Origin: Halichondria panicea
Lineage: Eukaryota; Porifera; Demospongiae; Suberitida; Halichondriidae
DNA: 64,000 bases
Assembly (NCBI RefSeq): GCF_963675165.1
Contig: NC_087387.1
Location: 2,717,501-2,781,500 of the forward strand
Direction of reading: 5' to 3'
A program made the position numbers and the translations under genes. Shown piece after piece: positions 46,401 through 54,267 of the stretch (positions within the stretch are counted from its first letter, which is position 1; every line of letters starts with the position of its first letter). The notes beneath the pieces are model-generated. The model saw only the letters and a list, made by a program, of their open reading frames with translations, was not told the DNA's origin and ran no database searches.

Positions 46401-49400
46401 ATTGCACACTCTCACAGGAAATGCAAAGGCCACACCCACACAGCGTCTACCTCTACGAGTGACCCCATCAACAACCCAGTGTATAATGGTAGCACCATTG
46501 TCCCACACACCATGTACAGCTCTCATGGACCCTCCTATGAGGTCATTGACACTATCGAGGGGGTTGGGCACAGCTATGACGTCATCAGCCGTAGGGGTTT
46601 GTCTATACCACATCCACATACAACCCCTCCTGCATTCAACGAAGAGTACAGTACGCTAGACACCAGCAGAGAGAATTATTATCACACACTAGAAAGCAAT
46701 ACTGGAGATAGTGAATATTCAACGATTGGACAGAGTGACCCCCACAATGACAGATCTGACCCCAGAGATTACCAGGGGGAAGAGTACTCTACACTAAAGC
46801 ATTGATAACCTACGTGACTCAACAAGACACACTCAAATATAAACAGTAAAATATTGCATACAGTGCCTTTTTTTACGTGACTTTATTAGCTAGTCAAATG
46901 TTTGTAATCACTAAATAAACAAGCATTGAATGTACTTTCAAACACCACACTACACTTTAACTTTGTTCCCCTTCACACAGACTCTCCTCAGTCTCCTAAT
47001 GTCCTGCACAATGTCATAGTGACACACACACACAAGAGAGTGTAGACTTCCATTTCAATAACTCGATGACTCTGATATGTCAATGTGAGTACCACTATAG
47101 CACTGTACAACATGGACCCAAACAAAGCAACCAATGGGAAGCCATGCAGTGACTCCCCATGCTGATATGTCAATATGAGTACCACCAGGAGCCCATAAGA
47201 GAAGGAGCGGCTGACTACGGGGATCACATCTCGTAAGTGGTTATGACCGCATTTCCATATATGCAGAGTCACTTAAGTGGTTGAAACCCTACACGTGTTA
47301 TACGCAATACAGGGCTGCAGTTTGCAAGCACTTAGTCGCTTCCAAACAAGGAAGTGCGGTTTCACCGGCAATTACGAGATGTGATCCCCGAGTGTACGTT
47401 GAAGTTAGCCGCTCCTTCTCTTATGGGCTCCTGGTACCACTATAGCAATGTACAACATGGACCCAAACAAAGCAACCAATGGGAAGCCATGCAGTGACTC
47501 CCCTCTTAGGTACCGACGTTCACAGCTAAAGACAAGGATTCAGAAACACCGTAACTTAACACTAGTTAACCTTTTAACTAGATACAGCCAGACAATGCTG
47601 CTACAAAGTACTTTTACTATCAGTATCAAAACACTACATAAGGCCACTCTAAACGAGACTGTATAGTTCCTATCAGAGGCTGCTCTAAATTAGATTCGGG
47701 TGGGAGCATTATGAAATCAATATAAAAGTGCTGCACTAGTACTTCAGATCACTGAATTTGCTTAGAAAACGCTTATTACAAACAGTGTAATCTGATTAGC
47801 GTATAGCGGGTAATTTTCGTGGGGTAAAATATTCGTTATTTTCGTGGACAAGCTGACCTCCATGAAATTTTAACGTAGGCGTGGCTTACCGGAACGTGGG
47901 AATGCAGTGCAGCTAGGCAACAAGACTAAATGAAATTTTTACTCACGAAAACCACTGTTTCTCGAGTTCAACAAAAATTTGTATCCCACGAAACTTACCC
48001 GCTATACGGTAGTCACTGAGAGGTCCGTTATTTAATTCTCATAGAGATACATACACATACACAGTGCCGTATAAAGGTAATTTTTGTTGGTGCACATTTA
48101 CTGCCCATTTAATGTTTCGTATTGTACAGCTTAGGATAGTTACGTTGAACGTACGTATATAGCGGTAGAATAATTTCGTATTTTGTATGATGCTCTACAA
48201 TATGAAACATACGAAAATTCCACCATACGAAAATAACTCAGTTTATACTAATACGGTATCATTAAATACGTAGCTTTATCATTCACTAGTCACACAATGC
48301 ACCTACCTGTGGGACCCAGTCAAAACTGACAGTGCTAGCAGCTCCGCCCTCATAGTCGTTGATGTGAGGAGACTGCAGTACAGTGTTGACTGCCAGGTTG
48401 TCAAGAGAGAGCTCTATGCAGCAGGTGGGATACGCCCCTGGGTTATTGATCTCAATGCTCCGGCCTTCTTCGTTGTCCATACACAGCCGCTGATCATCGC
48501 CCTCTTGACCTGGGGGGGGAAGTTTGATCACACAGTCTTAATCTTTATCAATCTACTTATATATATATAATCTACTTATAATCTACTTCACCCAAATGGT
48601 TCTTTTTTGCAGTACTGTACTTATCATGGTTTATTGGGTTGGCTGTTGATTTTCACCGTCTTGAAGCAAGGAAATTTCCAACTTGCACCTATCAATCACC
48701 CCTTTAAAAATTGGAAATCATCCCCTTAATATTTGAAACTCACATGTGCCTGCTTATCCTATCACGAATGTAGCCACTATAATCTTACATTGACAATTAA
48801 GGATCGGATATTATAACGCACCTCCAAGATCAGGATTGTCCGATGGGGAGACCCAGAGGATGTGGTTGTGTCTAGTCAGGTGACGAGAGTAAAATACGTC
48901 CGAAACGAAGAGGGAGAAGTTTGAGGGGAGGTTGCCAATGGGAATGTGGGCATAGCGAGCCTGGTAGAGCTGATTCTGCATGCATGGAGAGAACATGAAC
49001 AGACTGAGGAAAACAGTTGAGAAAACAGGAGTGTATACGCTTGTGCCTACCGTATAGCGGGTAATTTTCGGGGACAAAATATTCGTGGTTCAGCAATATT
49101 GAGACATTTCGTGGGCGTGGTTGCTGTTTGCACTACAGGTAAAGGTAGGCAAGGTCGCTTCATTCATGGGTAAAATATTCGTGGTCAGATCTTCAACCAC
49201 AAAAACTTTGCCGCACGAAAATTACCCGCTATACCGTATATGAAAGCACACACTTAAAACCTATACTACCAGATGTACTTTCTGATCAAAACACTCTCAC
49301 CTACCCACATGGACAACACATGTACACACATCATGGGCACACACGTACCCCAACTAATAGTGGGTATAGATTTCCAACACACTGCAAAAGGCAGCCCTCC

Positions 49401-49566
49401 CACACCCATCCACCTGTGCATACATCTACATGTACAATGTATCATGCACACACACCTGTATCCATATGGGTAGGTTGAGGAACTGCTCCACCATAGAGCG
49501 AGAAGCAGCCCTCTGCCAGTCCAGAGTGGGGTATTGGTTGTCTGAGTCAAGACTTTTGATGCACAC
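31716..49566 (-). CDS. POLE: DNA polymerase epsilon catalytic subunit, C-terminal 674 residues (5' part not in window)
   Basis: Fourteen exons in transcript order: 49456-49566, 48822-48975, 48307-48509, 41186-41361, 40034-40322, 39517-39738, 38790-38995, 38163-38301, 37509-37555, 34952-35039, 34387-34469, 33916-34048, 32139-32248, 31716-31779 (stop). Every junction is GT-AG and phases agree. Recognisable POLE segments include '[17 protein letters not shown]', '[20 protein letters not shown]', '[20 protein letters not shown]', '[20 protein letters not shown]' and the two C-terminal zinc sites: CysA ([15 protein letters not shown] ... WCCSHC) and CysB (DLVCTKCRG ... YCTC). This is the non-catalytic half that holds the inactive polymerase fold and binds the other Pol epsilon subunits and the replicative helicase. 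The N-terminal exonuclease/polymerase half (roughly 1,600 residues in other animals) is not seen up to 64 kb. Two SRCR genes lie on the other strand in the 41362-48306 intron. Confidence 0.93.
31969..32156. repeat. 114-bp tandem duplication spanning a POLE splice donor
   Basis: 'ctaagatttaactgctct' occurs at about 31969 and 32083, each followed by 'gccccacc.tcaccttccaatgtt'. The right copy contains the donor of the penultimate POLE exon (32139); the left copy is a decoy donor inside the intron. Confidence 0.7.
35973..36037. repeat. Perfect hairpin, 31-bp arms with a 3-base loop
   Basis: From 'aagttggggcgtcgcccgg' through the loop 'ttc' to 'ccgggcgacgccccaactt'. The two arms are exact inverted copies and much richer in G+C than the surroundings. 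Confidence 0.9.
36115..36197 (-). ncRNA. tRNA-like sequence with A and B boxes (probably a tRNA-derived SINE head or tRNA pseudogene)
   Basis: On the minus strand an A box 'tggcttagtgg' (36181-36191) and a B box 'ggttcgattcc' (36128-36138) are at tRNA-like spacing. The T-arm is largely paired and 'ctttt' follows, fitting RNA polymerase III termination. The expected 5' and 3' acceptor-stem strands do not pair ('gggagtg' against 'ttggggg'), and no convincing anticodon arm forms. A working tRNA is therefore unlikely. Confidence 0.6.
38055..38128. repeat. 37-bp tandem repeat in a POLE intron
   Basis: 'ttttctagaa.tttagag.a' followed by 'aaatagactggtgtc' occurs twice in a row just downstream of a POLE donor (38163). 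Confidence 0.65.
39181..39253. repeat. Inverted-repeat partner of 44617-44690
   Basis: About 73 bp from 'tagatactagttttagttat' to 'aagtctaaaattaat' occur in reverse orientation at 44617-44690 with no obvious mismatch. The inner block 'gttgttaaaacgatctatgc' resembles the interior of the 550-bp CCTCGGTGG-ended family. Confidence 0.8.
40379..40445. repeat. (TG)n microsatellite
   Basis: An uninterrupted run of more than 30 TG units. On the POLE strand it is a CA tract about 55-120 bases upstream of the acceptor of the 40034-40322 exon. Confidence 0.95.
40531..41075. mobile_element. 550-bp CCTCGGTGG-ended element, full copy in a POLE intron
   Basis: Runs from 'atgaaagcaccacaggtgct' to 'gcacaccgaggcata', with a (CAGA)n tract at 41001-41025. 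The inner blocks match the copy at 13701-14255 most closely (both have 'gctacgtgctcttcc'). Confidence 0.8.
41166..41200 (-). repeat. Duplicated splice donor at a POLE exon
   Basis: 'ccacccaccgataagac' is repeated in tandem with a 15-bp period. On the minus strand this gives two consecutive copies of 'tatcg|gtgggt'. The upstream copy (exon edge 41186) keeps the conserved HFYRWLRSP junction; use of the second would add five codons. Confidence 0.75.
41560..41735 (+). promoter_or_regulatory. Shared 5' flank of the SRCR genes
   Basis: The 57 bp before the ATG ('attaggcttcgttgacagaa' ... 'tgatcagac') are almost identical to 44928-44983 before the second SRCR gene. A distal block ('gcaacaacatagcaac' ... 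'ttgtttactccgagaataac', 41570-41654) matches 44335-44413. Conservation after duplication suggests promoter and 5' UTR, but no TATA box or initiator was identified. Confidence 0.45.
41736..43529 (+). CDS. SRCR-domain transmembrane receptor with tandem ITAM-like motifs (copy A)
   Basis: Six exons: 41736-41796, 41845-42042, 42130-42279, 42331-42489, 42540-43047, 43136-43529, all GT-AG with consistent phases, giving 489 residues. Exon 1 is a signal peptide ([19 protein letters not shown]). Exons 2-3 encode an atypical SRCR domain ('[19 protein letters not shown]'). Exons 4-5 encode a typical one ('[19 protein letters not shown]' and 'VCSRLGYPT', ending 'DVGVRC'). A Thr/Pro-rich stalk, a membrane segment near 327-352 ([18 protein letters not shown]) and a 137-residue tail follow. 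The tail carries YSTL, YHIL and YSMV, each pair separated by seven residues, plus a terminal YSTL and SYEVV/SYDVI. YxxL-x7-YxxL fits the ITAM pattern that docks Syk-family kinases (family knowledge); signalling is inferred. The gene lies on the opposite strand inside a POLE intron, with a close tandem paralogue downstream. Confidence 0.9.
43600..43895. repeat. 3' flank duplicated with the SRCR gene
   Basis: 'tacaacatggacccaaacaa' and 'accaatgggaag' and the text up to 'gaatgagactgtag' recur at 47040-47675 behind copy B, so the duplicated unit extends well past the coding region. Confidence 0.7.
44414..44927. other. Insertion separating the two conserved promoter blocks of SRCR copy B
   Basis: In copy A the distal and proximal 5' blocks are about 25 bp apart; in copy B they are separated by about 515 bp. 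The extra DNA contains the 44617-44690 inverted repeat and no gene. Confidence 0.5.
44617..44690. repeat. Inverted-repeat partner of 39181-39253
   Basis: The reverse complement of that block, reading 'attaattttagacttaaatt' through to 'aactaaaactagtatcta'. It lies in the insertion upstream of SRCR copy B. Confidence 0.8.
44984..46805 (+). CDS. SRCR-domain transmembrane receptor with tandem ITAM-like motifs (copy B)
   Basis: Six exons: 44984-45044, 45103-45300, 45410-45559, 45613-45771, 45823-46315, 46418-46805, with the same intron positions and phases as copy A. The protein has 482 residues: signal peptide, atypical SRCR, typical SRCR ('[20 protein letters not shown]'), stalk, membrane segment ([18 protein letters not shown]) and tail. 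Tail tyrosines are YSTL, seven residues, YHTL, eight residues, YSTI, then a terminal YSTL; the YEVI and YDVI sites are kept too. The stalk and the stretch between YSTI and the terminal YSTL differ from copy A by small insertions and deletions (copy A has EVPAPPPQ there; copy B has [10 protein letters not shown]). The coding parts are close, so the duplication is fairly recent. It lies in the same POLE intron, on the opposite strand. An internal 515-bp insertion separates its promoter blocks. Confidence 0.9.
47040..47690. repeat. 3' flank of SRCR copy B, itself duplicated around an inserted element
   Basis: 'acaacatggacccaaacaaa' plus 'gcaaccaatgggaagccatg' occurs at 47107 and again at 47452, on both sides of the inverted-repeat element at 47185-47434. 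Confidence 0.7.
47185..47434. mobile_element. CCAGGAGCCCATAAGAGAAG inverted-repeat element
   Basis: Left 'ccaggagcccataagagaag' and 'gagcggct', right 'agccgctc' and 'cttctcttatgggctcctgg' are perfect inverted repeats. 'ggggatcacatctcgtaa' and 'ttacgagatgtgatcccc' continue the pairing further in. It is non-coding; the 94-residue minus-strand frame across it is spurious. Confidence 0.8.
47800..48010. mobile_element. TACCGTATAGCGGGTA palindromic MITE in a POLE intron
   Basis: Left 'gtatagcgggtaattttcgt', right 'aaacttacccgctatacggt'; the inner blocks are as in 12368-12562. Confidence 0.75.
48160..48256. mobile_element. Short TACGGTA-ended MITE
   Basis: 'tagcggtagaataatttcgt' faces 'cgaaaattccaccatacgaa' and 'actaatacggtat'. 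It is a different, shorter type from its neighbours. Confidence 0.5.
49048..49239. mobile_element. TACCGTATAGCGGGTA palindromic MITE in a POLE intron
   Basis: Left 'taccgtatagcgggtaattt', right 'cgaaaattacccgctatacc'. The inner part resembles the degenerate copy at 384-543. Confidence 0.75.
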
Positions 49567-49576
49567 CTGCATGGAG

Positions 49577-49893
49577 AGCAAACTCATGAAGTGAATATTG
49601 ACGGTAGGGTTTATATGAAGATAGAGCCTAATGTGTATTTTCATACTATAGAGGCCTATGTGTATGACTAAGTAATCAAGCATCTGTGTTACAGTACAGA
49701 TAGCATTAACACTTTCGAGGGGGTGGTGAACGGTTATTAACTGTTTTTCTAAAACAAATATAATTATAAATAATAGTACATGTAGTTCGCCAGGATGGAC
49801 AGTTTTATGGACAGATATTTCTCTACAATGTATACTCCGTAGAGCTTTTGTTTAGATTAGCGATTGCTTTTGTGATACGTGTTTAACAACCAT
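49577..49893. repeat. Left edge of a segmental duplication, copy 1 (POLE intron sequence)
   Basis: From 'gagagcaaactcatgaagtg' through 'tttcgagggggtggtgaacg' this matches 53331-53665 closely. It lies directly upstream of the acceptor of the first visible POLE exon, so part of a POLE intron was copied together with the following RING/B-box gene. Confidence 0.8.
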
Positions 49894-50535
49894 CAAAGTT
49901 AGCTTTCGAAATAGGTCATTTGCACTAAGGCATTAGCCCACGCAAAGAAACTTGGACCCAAAAGCAATCTATTTTTTATTTTGACAGGTTAATACATCAA
50001 TGCTCAATACCGTATTATATAACGGAAAAATTTGGCCATTTGGCAAACTTTACCAAAGATTGCCAATTAAAAACCGCCAAATTAAAGTTTACCGATGGAC
50101 GCAACGTCATTGCTGTAGTAGCCACGCTTGAGGCGTCAAATTGAAAATTCCAATTCGGTTTAAATGGCTCATTCATATAATACCGTATAGCGTGACATTT
50201 TCGAGGCAGTAAATTTCGTGGAATCGCCTCTAAATAAAGTTTGTGGGTTGACTGCTTACCGGAAGCATTCCCAGGCCACGCCTTCAATTTTTGCACGTTA
50301 TAGCAGATAATGAACAATTCGTGTAGGATGAAAACAGTGCTATACGGTACTCGCCAAATTTTCTGTTATATTGTAGTTGAGCTTTGGGGAACGTACAGAA
50401 AACGTTTTAAATGGAGGGAGGATTGTCTGTTCGTATTACATAAGGGTGGTGGCATTCGATCCCCTCTCCTGTGTTGCATTATGATTTTGTCAGTTTCTTA
50501 TTTTAGAACGGGGAAAGTTTCCACTTTGCTAGCAT
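49894..50535. repeat. About 640 bp present in copy 1 but absent from the duplicate
   Basis: In the duplicate, 'aacaaccattcatagtcggc' is continuous; here the same sequence is split between 'aacaaccat' (about 49893) and 'cattcatggtcggc' (about 50536). The extra DNA contains a repeat shared with 13290-13385 (about 50010-50185) and a MITE (50183-50346). The 145-residue frame at 50310-50747 starts in it and has no domain. Confidence 0.6.
50183..50346. mobile_element. TACCGTATAGCG-type palindromic MITE
   Basis: Left 'taccgtatagcgtgacattt', right 'gatgaaaacagtgctatacg' and 'gta'. A more diverged member of the family. Confidence 0.55.
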
Positions 50536-50802
50536 TCATGGTCGGCACACTGACTGCACGAGGGCTGTGGTGTGGGAGTAGCCCCCAGACAAATTTTAGA
50601 CGATTGGTGATTCTGCAACTAATAATCGTTCACAATAATCATGACTGTATTTCGCAATGCAATCTACATGAGGAGCATACATTCATTGTATATAGGGGGC
50701 AAACTGCAAAGTCACCGAGTACTTTATTACGCCCATGTTTGTACTAGAGTACTAATTAGGTTTCAATGTTGATACAAATTATTATCATTGTTGGCGTGGT
50801 TG

Positions 50803-50900
50803 GTTGATGTATATGTTAGCAGGAGTTTTTTTTAGTGATAGGTAGTCGTGGCTGATGTATATGTTAGCAGGAGTTTTATTAGTGATAGGTAGTCTAGTGT
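50803..50900. repeat. 48-bp tandem duplication upstream of the first RING/B-box gene
   Basis: 'gatgtatatgttagcaggag' with 'agtgataggtagtc' occurs at 50805 and 50853. It creates an upstream in-frame ATG and a hydrophobic stretch that the paralogues lack. Confidence 0.75.
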
Positions 50901-50935
50901 GTTTTGGCTTCCTTTGTTTAGGCGTGGTTGGCAAA

Positions 50936-52570
50936 ATGGCAAGCAAAGGAACTGTTAGCAGTGAGGTGGATACTACCTGTCACATCTGTTTGGAGCAGTA
51001 CAAGATCCCAAAGTTGCTGCCCTGTGGACACTCATTCTGTCTCCAGTGTCTAGTCAAGATTGATGAAGCCAACACAAAGCCTAGAGCTAGAGCTAGAGCT
51101 ATCTTCAGGCAAAGTGTCATCTGCTGTCCAGAATGTCGAACTAACCACAATATTTCGAATGGCCCTTCATCTTTGCTGACTGACTACACCATGTTGTGGG
51201 AGCTACAGACGTTGGCTTGGCGTGCTGGGTTGGATAAGAGGCGCTCTGTTTGTGGTGGGTGTCCCGATGGTCGTGGTTGCAGCAGTTTCTGTGTCGACTG
51301 CGATGATTTCTTGTGCTCAGTCTGCGTACAACCTCACAAACGAATGAAGAAGTTGGCCAAACACAAGTTGATTGATATCAAAGACCTGGCTACTGTCAAA
51401 CCAACGCCGGAGCCTACAACGTGTGCATCTCACCCGTCCCTACTGGTCAGCATGTACTGCTCTACGTGTAGTCTGCTCATCTGCACCGACTGTATTGCTT
51501 GCGCTAGCCACTCCACGCACACACTCCACACCCTCACTGCTGACATACTCAAATCCTTTGAACAAAAACTGGATGACCTTATCCAAAACACAGACAAAGC
51601 TGTATCCCAAAGAGTTCAGAGGATCGATGAAATCAACAACGTTCAAGAAACAATGAAAGAGAATCCGATCAAATTGAAAAAGGCTATCGATGAAATAGCA
51701 GACAAGTGCTTGTTAGCTGTGGAGCGGCTGAGGGACAATGCACATGCACAAGTCGACCAAAAACTGGCAACCAGCTTGGAGAAAAGTAATGAACAAAAAC
51801 AGATGATTACTGGTGAACTAAATACGCTCAAGTCTTGTGGACGGTTTGTACAGAAAACGCTTTCATGTAGCGAACCTGCTGCCAGAACAGCAATGGTTGC
51901 TAAGGCCGCTAGTGTGTTGTCAGGGGTTACAGTGACCTCTACTAAAGTTTCAGCAATCGTACCGCTTGTCATGGCTGTGAACGATATCGAATCCATGTTC
52001 CAGTCTGAAACACTAGTGTCAGAATTCAACCCATCTAAGATAAAGGTGACTGGTTGGACTCACTCTACCGTCAGAAATCAGATGGTAATACAAGTAACTA
52101 TTCCAGTGGTGCCCCCTCCAAAGCCAGAGTTCAGAGTGGAATACAGTAGCCTTCGCCGAGAACTTCCATTGAAGGTTAAGGCAGTGGACAGCAAAACTTG
52201 GAGGCTAGAGTTCACTCCGTGCTACATTGGACACCATTCTTTGAAGGTGAATCTGTTTGATGAATGCTTTTTTATTCCAGCGTCATCACAGTACATGTTT
52301 GGAAATTATGGTAATTTGATTAACATTGGAGGCTTTCTGAGAAAGGGTGATATTGTACGACCTTTGACGAAAGATAACACTGGGGATCGCAAAGTTGGAA
52401 GAATTGATGAACTACGTAATCGTCCTCGTAAAAGAGGGAGCACTGACCTTTACACGATGGATATTATGTGGAATTATGATACAGACAATTCAGTTCTAGA
52501 AGAAAACTATGAGTTTTCTTATAATTCAGGACACAGTGGTTACTTTCCTTTTGAACTTGTCCTTAGCTGA
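50936..52570 (+). CDS. RING/B-box (TRIM-like) protein with filamin-like domain, paralogue 1
   Basis: A single-exon gene of 544 residues, starting at the ATG shared by all paralogues (MASKG). RING finger: C15, C18, C30, H32, C35, C38, C64, C67 (TTCHICLEQY ... LPCGHSFCLQC ... CCPEC). B-box 1 is near 102-150 (VCGGC ... FCVDCDDFLCSVC), B-box 2 near 160-195 (CASHPSLLVSMYCSTC). A helical, probably coiled-coil stretch follows to about 330. Residues about 364-455 resemble a filamin/Ig repeat ('WRLEFTPCYIGHHSLKVN'). Residues about 460-544 are a module I cannot name ('RKGDIVRPLTKDNTGD', 'TMDIMWNYDTDNS'). RING/B-box/coiled-coil proteins are generally E3 ubiquitin ligases, with the C-terminus choosing targets (family knowledge). 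An upstream in-frame ATG at 50855 would add a hydrophobic leader, but it arises from a local tandem repeat and is not conserved. Confidence 0.88.
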   Translation: MASKGTVSSEVDTTCHICLEQYKIPKLLPCGHSFCLQCLVKIDEANTKPRARARAIFRQSVICCPECRTNHNISNGPSSLLTDYTMLWELQTLAWRAGLDKRRSVCGGCPDGRGCSSFCVDCDDFLCSVCVQPHKRMKKLAKHKLIDIKDLATVKPTPEPTTCASHPSLLVSMYCSTCSLLICTDCIACASHSTHTLHTLTADILKSFEQKLDDLIQNTDKAVSQRVQRIDEINNVQETMKENPIKLKKAIDEIADKCLLAVERLRDNAHAQVDQKLATSLEKSNEQKQMITGELNTLKSCGRFVQKTLSCSEPAARTAMVAKAASVLSGVTVTSTKVSAIVPLVMAVNDIESMFQSETLVSEFNPSKIKVTGWTHSTVRNQMVIQVTIPVVPPPKPEFRVEYSSLRRELPLKVKAVDSKTWRLEFTPCYIGHHSLKVNLFDECFFIPASSQYMFGNYGNLINIGGFLRKGDIVRPLTKDNTGDRKVGRIDELRNRPRKRGSTDLYTMDIMWNYDTDNSVLEENYEFSYNSGHSGYFPFELVLS

Positions 52571-52689
52571 ACACATTTTAGTTGAAAACATTATAATCAG
52601 TTGTTGAGTTAGGTAAGTATATGTTGTGCAACTGTATACTATTGTGTGTCAATTATCTTTCCTATACCATAAATAGATTGTTTCTTTAT

Positions 52690-52779
52690 GTATAATTATA
52701 GTTTCAGTTATTGTACGCTTTATTTGGAATGTGTGTGGGTGGGCTGTCATGTGATATGTCATATGTCGTTGTGTAAAGA
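52690..52779 (+). promoter_or_regulatory. Conserved 5' flank of the second-type RING genes (relic 1)
   Basis: 'ttattgtacgctttatttgg', 'aatgtgtgtgggtgggctgt' and 'catgtgatatg' recur at 59837-59916 and 62640-62712, each time ending at an ATG followed by 'agt.atttagagtgtcagta'. Conserved placement suggests promoter and 5' UTR. Confidence 0.45.
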
Positions 52780-52866
52780 ATGAGTGATTTAGAGTGTCAG
52801 TACTGCATACCTACTTACTGTGCAGAATGCATCAGACTCGCGAGTCTTCACATTTGCACAGAAAAA
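52780..52866 (+). pseudogene. 5' relic of a second-type RING gene
   Basis: Begins ATG agtgatttagagtgtcag, as the gene at 62713 does, but the RING has an internal deletion and the sequence switches to the dispersed repeat also seen at 7229-7341 after 'cacatttgcacagaaaa'. Nothing functional can remain. Confidence 0.7.
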
Positions 52867-53024
52867 TAGATTGGTCAAACTTCGTGTATATATACGTGAC
52901 ATACTTGTGTTGCACAGTCAGCATATTAGATATGATTCTATAAGTGGCTGTGGTTTCGTGACATTAGTTTACTGCACGTGATACTTAGATTTAGCTAAAA
53001 TTACCTACAAAAAATTATCGTGCC

Positions 53025-53326
53025 ATGTCTGATTATGCTCGAGATAATTATTACCTATTATGCTATTCAGCCTATTATCCTTTTCTATTATTCCCGCATT
53101 TTTCCTCCAATGCACAACATTGACCTCATGTCATCGCCACACAAGTGTAACATCAAACTATAAATAATGGCCACATGACTTTATCAGAATGCCAAGGAGA
53201 TAATTAACCATCAGTACTTTCATTACCATCAGGCCTACAAATGTTTATGATTTGTGTACTTCCAAAACCTGCCTATTATTGTTATAAAGGTGCCTATTAT
53301 GACAAGCATAATTCTCACCAAAAAAT
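53025..53326. mobile_element. AGATTATGCTCGAGAT element, right end missing at the duplication junction
   Basis: Matches the complete copy at 60184-60548 from 'gattatgctcgagata' onward, including 'ttttcctccaatgcacaaca' and 'agaatgccaaggagataatt'. The right end is cut at 'caccaaaaaatg', exactly where the copy of the POLE intron sequence starts. Confidence 0.65.
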
Positions 53327-53330
53327 GAGA

Positions 53331-53665
53331 GCAAAACTCATGAAGTGAATATTGACGGTAGGGTTTATATGAAGATAGAGCCTAATGTGTATCTTAATTT
53401 ACTCCGATTTTCATACTAGAGGCCTATGTGTATGACCAAGTAAAATCAAGCATCTGTGTTACAGTACAGATAGCATTAACACTTTCGAGGGGGTGGTGAA
53501 CGGTTATTAACTGTTTTCTAAAACAAATATATAATAGCAGTTGCACAGTACATGTAGCTCCCCAGGATGGACTGATATTTCTTTACAATATACTCTGTAG
53601 AGCTTGTGTTTAAATTAGCGATTGCTTTTGTGGGAGTCCCTGATACGTGCTTAACAACCATTCAT
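53331..53665. repeat. Left edge of the segmental duplication, copy 2
   Basis: A near-identical copy of 49577-49893, containing 'aatattgacggtagggttta' and 'gcattaacactttcgagggg'. Confidence 0.8.
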
Positions 53666-53796
53666 AGTCGGCACACTGACTGCGTGAGGGCTGGGGTGTG
53701 GGAGTAGCCCCCAGACAAGTTTAGACGCTTAGTGATTGATTCGGCAACTTATAATCATTACAATAATCACGACTGTACTTTGCAATGCAATCTACA

Positions 53797-54140
53797 TACC
53801 GTATAATCTGGTTATTAAGCGCATACGCCTATAGCTAAAAGAGCAGGCCTCTATGCGCCTATAATCCGGATGCGCTTATAGACGCCCATGACATTTCAAG
53901 GAAGCAAATCCATTAGCTAGCTCAATTGTTTGTTTGCAAAAGGTCTATAGTCATATCTGACAGGACAGCAGTAACACAACTACCGGTAGTGAAAGAGAGT
54001 TAACATCTATAAAGAAGTGTGGAGACCAGTTGTTGGGCAGAGAACTGTGGAAAACCATGCGCCTTCTATCCAGGCTCTAGGTCTGTTAACCAGTATGCGC
54101 CTATTACTTGATGTGCGCTTATTAACCAGATTATACGGTA
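53797..54140. mobile_element. TACCGTATAATCTGG MITE inserted upstream of RING/B-box paralogue 2
   Basis: The ends 'taccgtataatctggttatt' plus 'aagcgca' and 'tgcgctt' plus 'attaaccagattatacggta' are perfect inverted repeats, flanked by TA. The paralogous region before gene 1 (about 50660-50680) reads straight through from 'caatgcaatctacat' to 'gagcata', which is the unoccupied site. Confidence 0.85.
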
Positions 54141-54267
54141 GAGCATATCGTTATTGTTGAGGGGTCCAAGTTACCCAGTATTACGCCCATGCCCATGTTT
54201 GTACAAGAGCACTAATTTGGTTTCAATGATACATAATTGTTTTGGCTTCCTTTGTGGTTTAGGCAAA

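Noticed and set aside
50310-50747. 145-residue plus-strand frame upstream of paralogue 1
   Set aside because: Its first part lies in an insertion missing from the duplicate, and the remaining frame is not conserved there.
50855-50935. Upstream ATG giving RING/B-box paralogue 1 a hydrophobic leader that looks like a signal peptide
   Set aside because: It is created by a 48-bp tandem repeat, is absent from the other paralogues, and a cytosolic RING protein would not be expected to have one.
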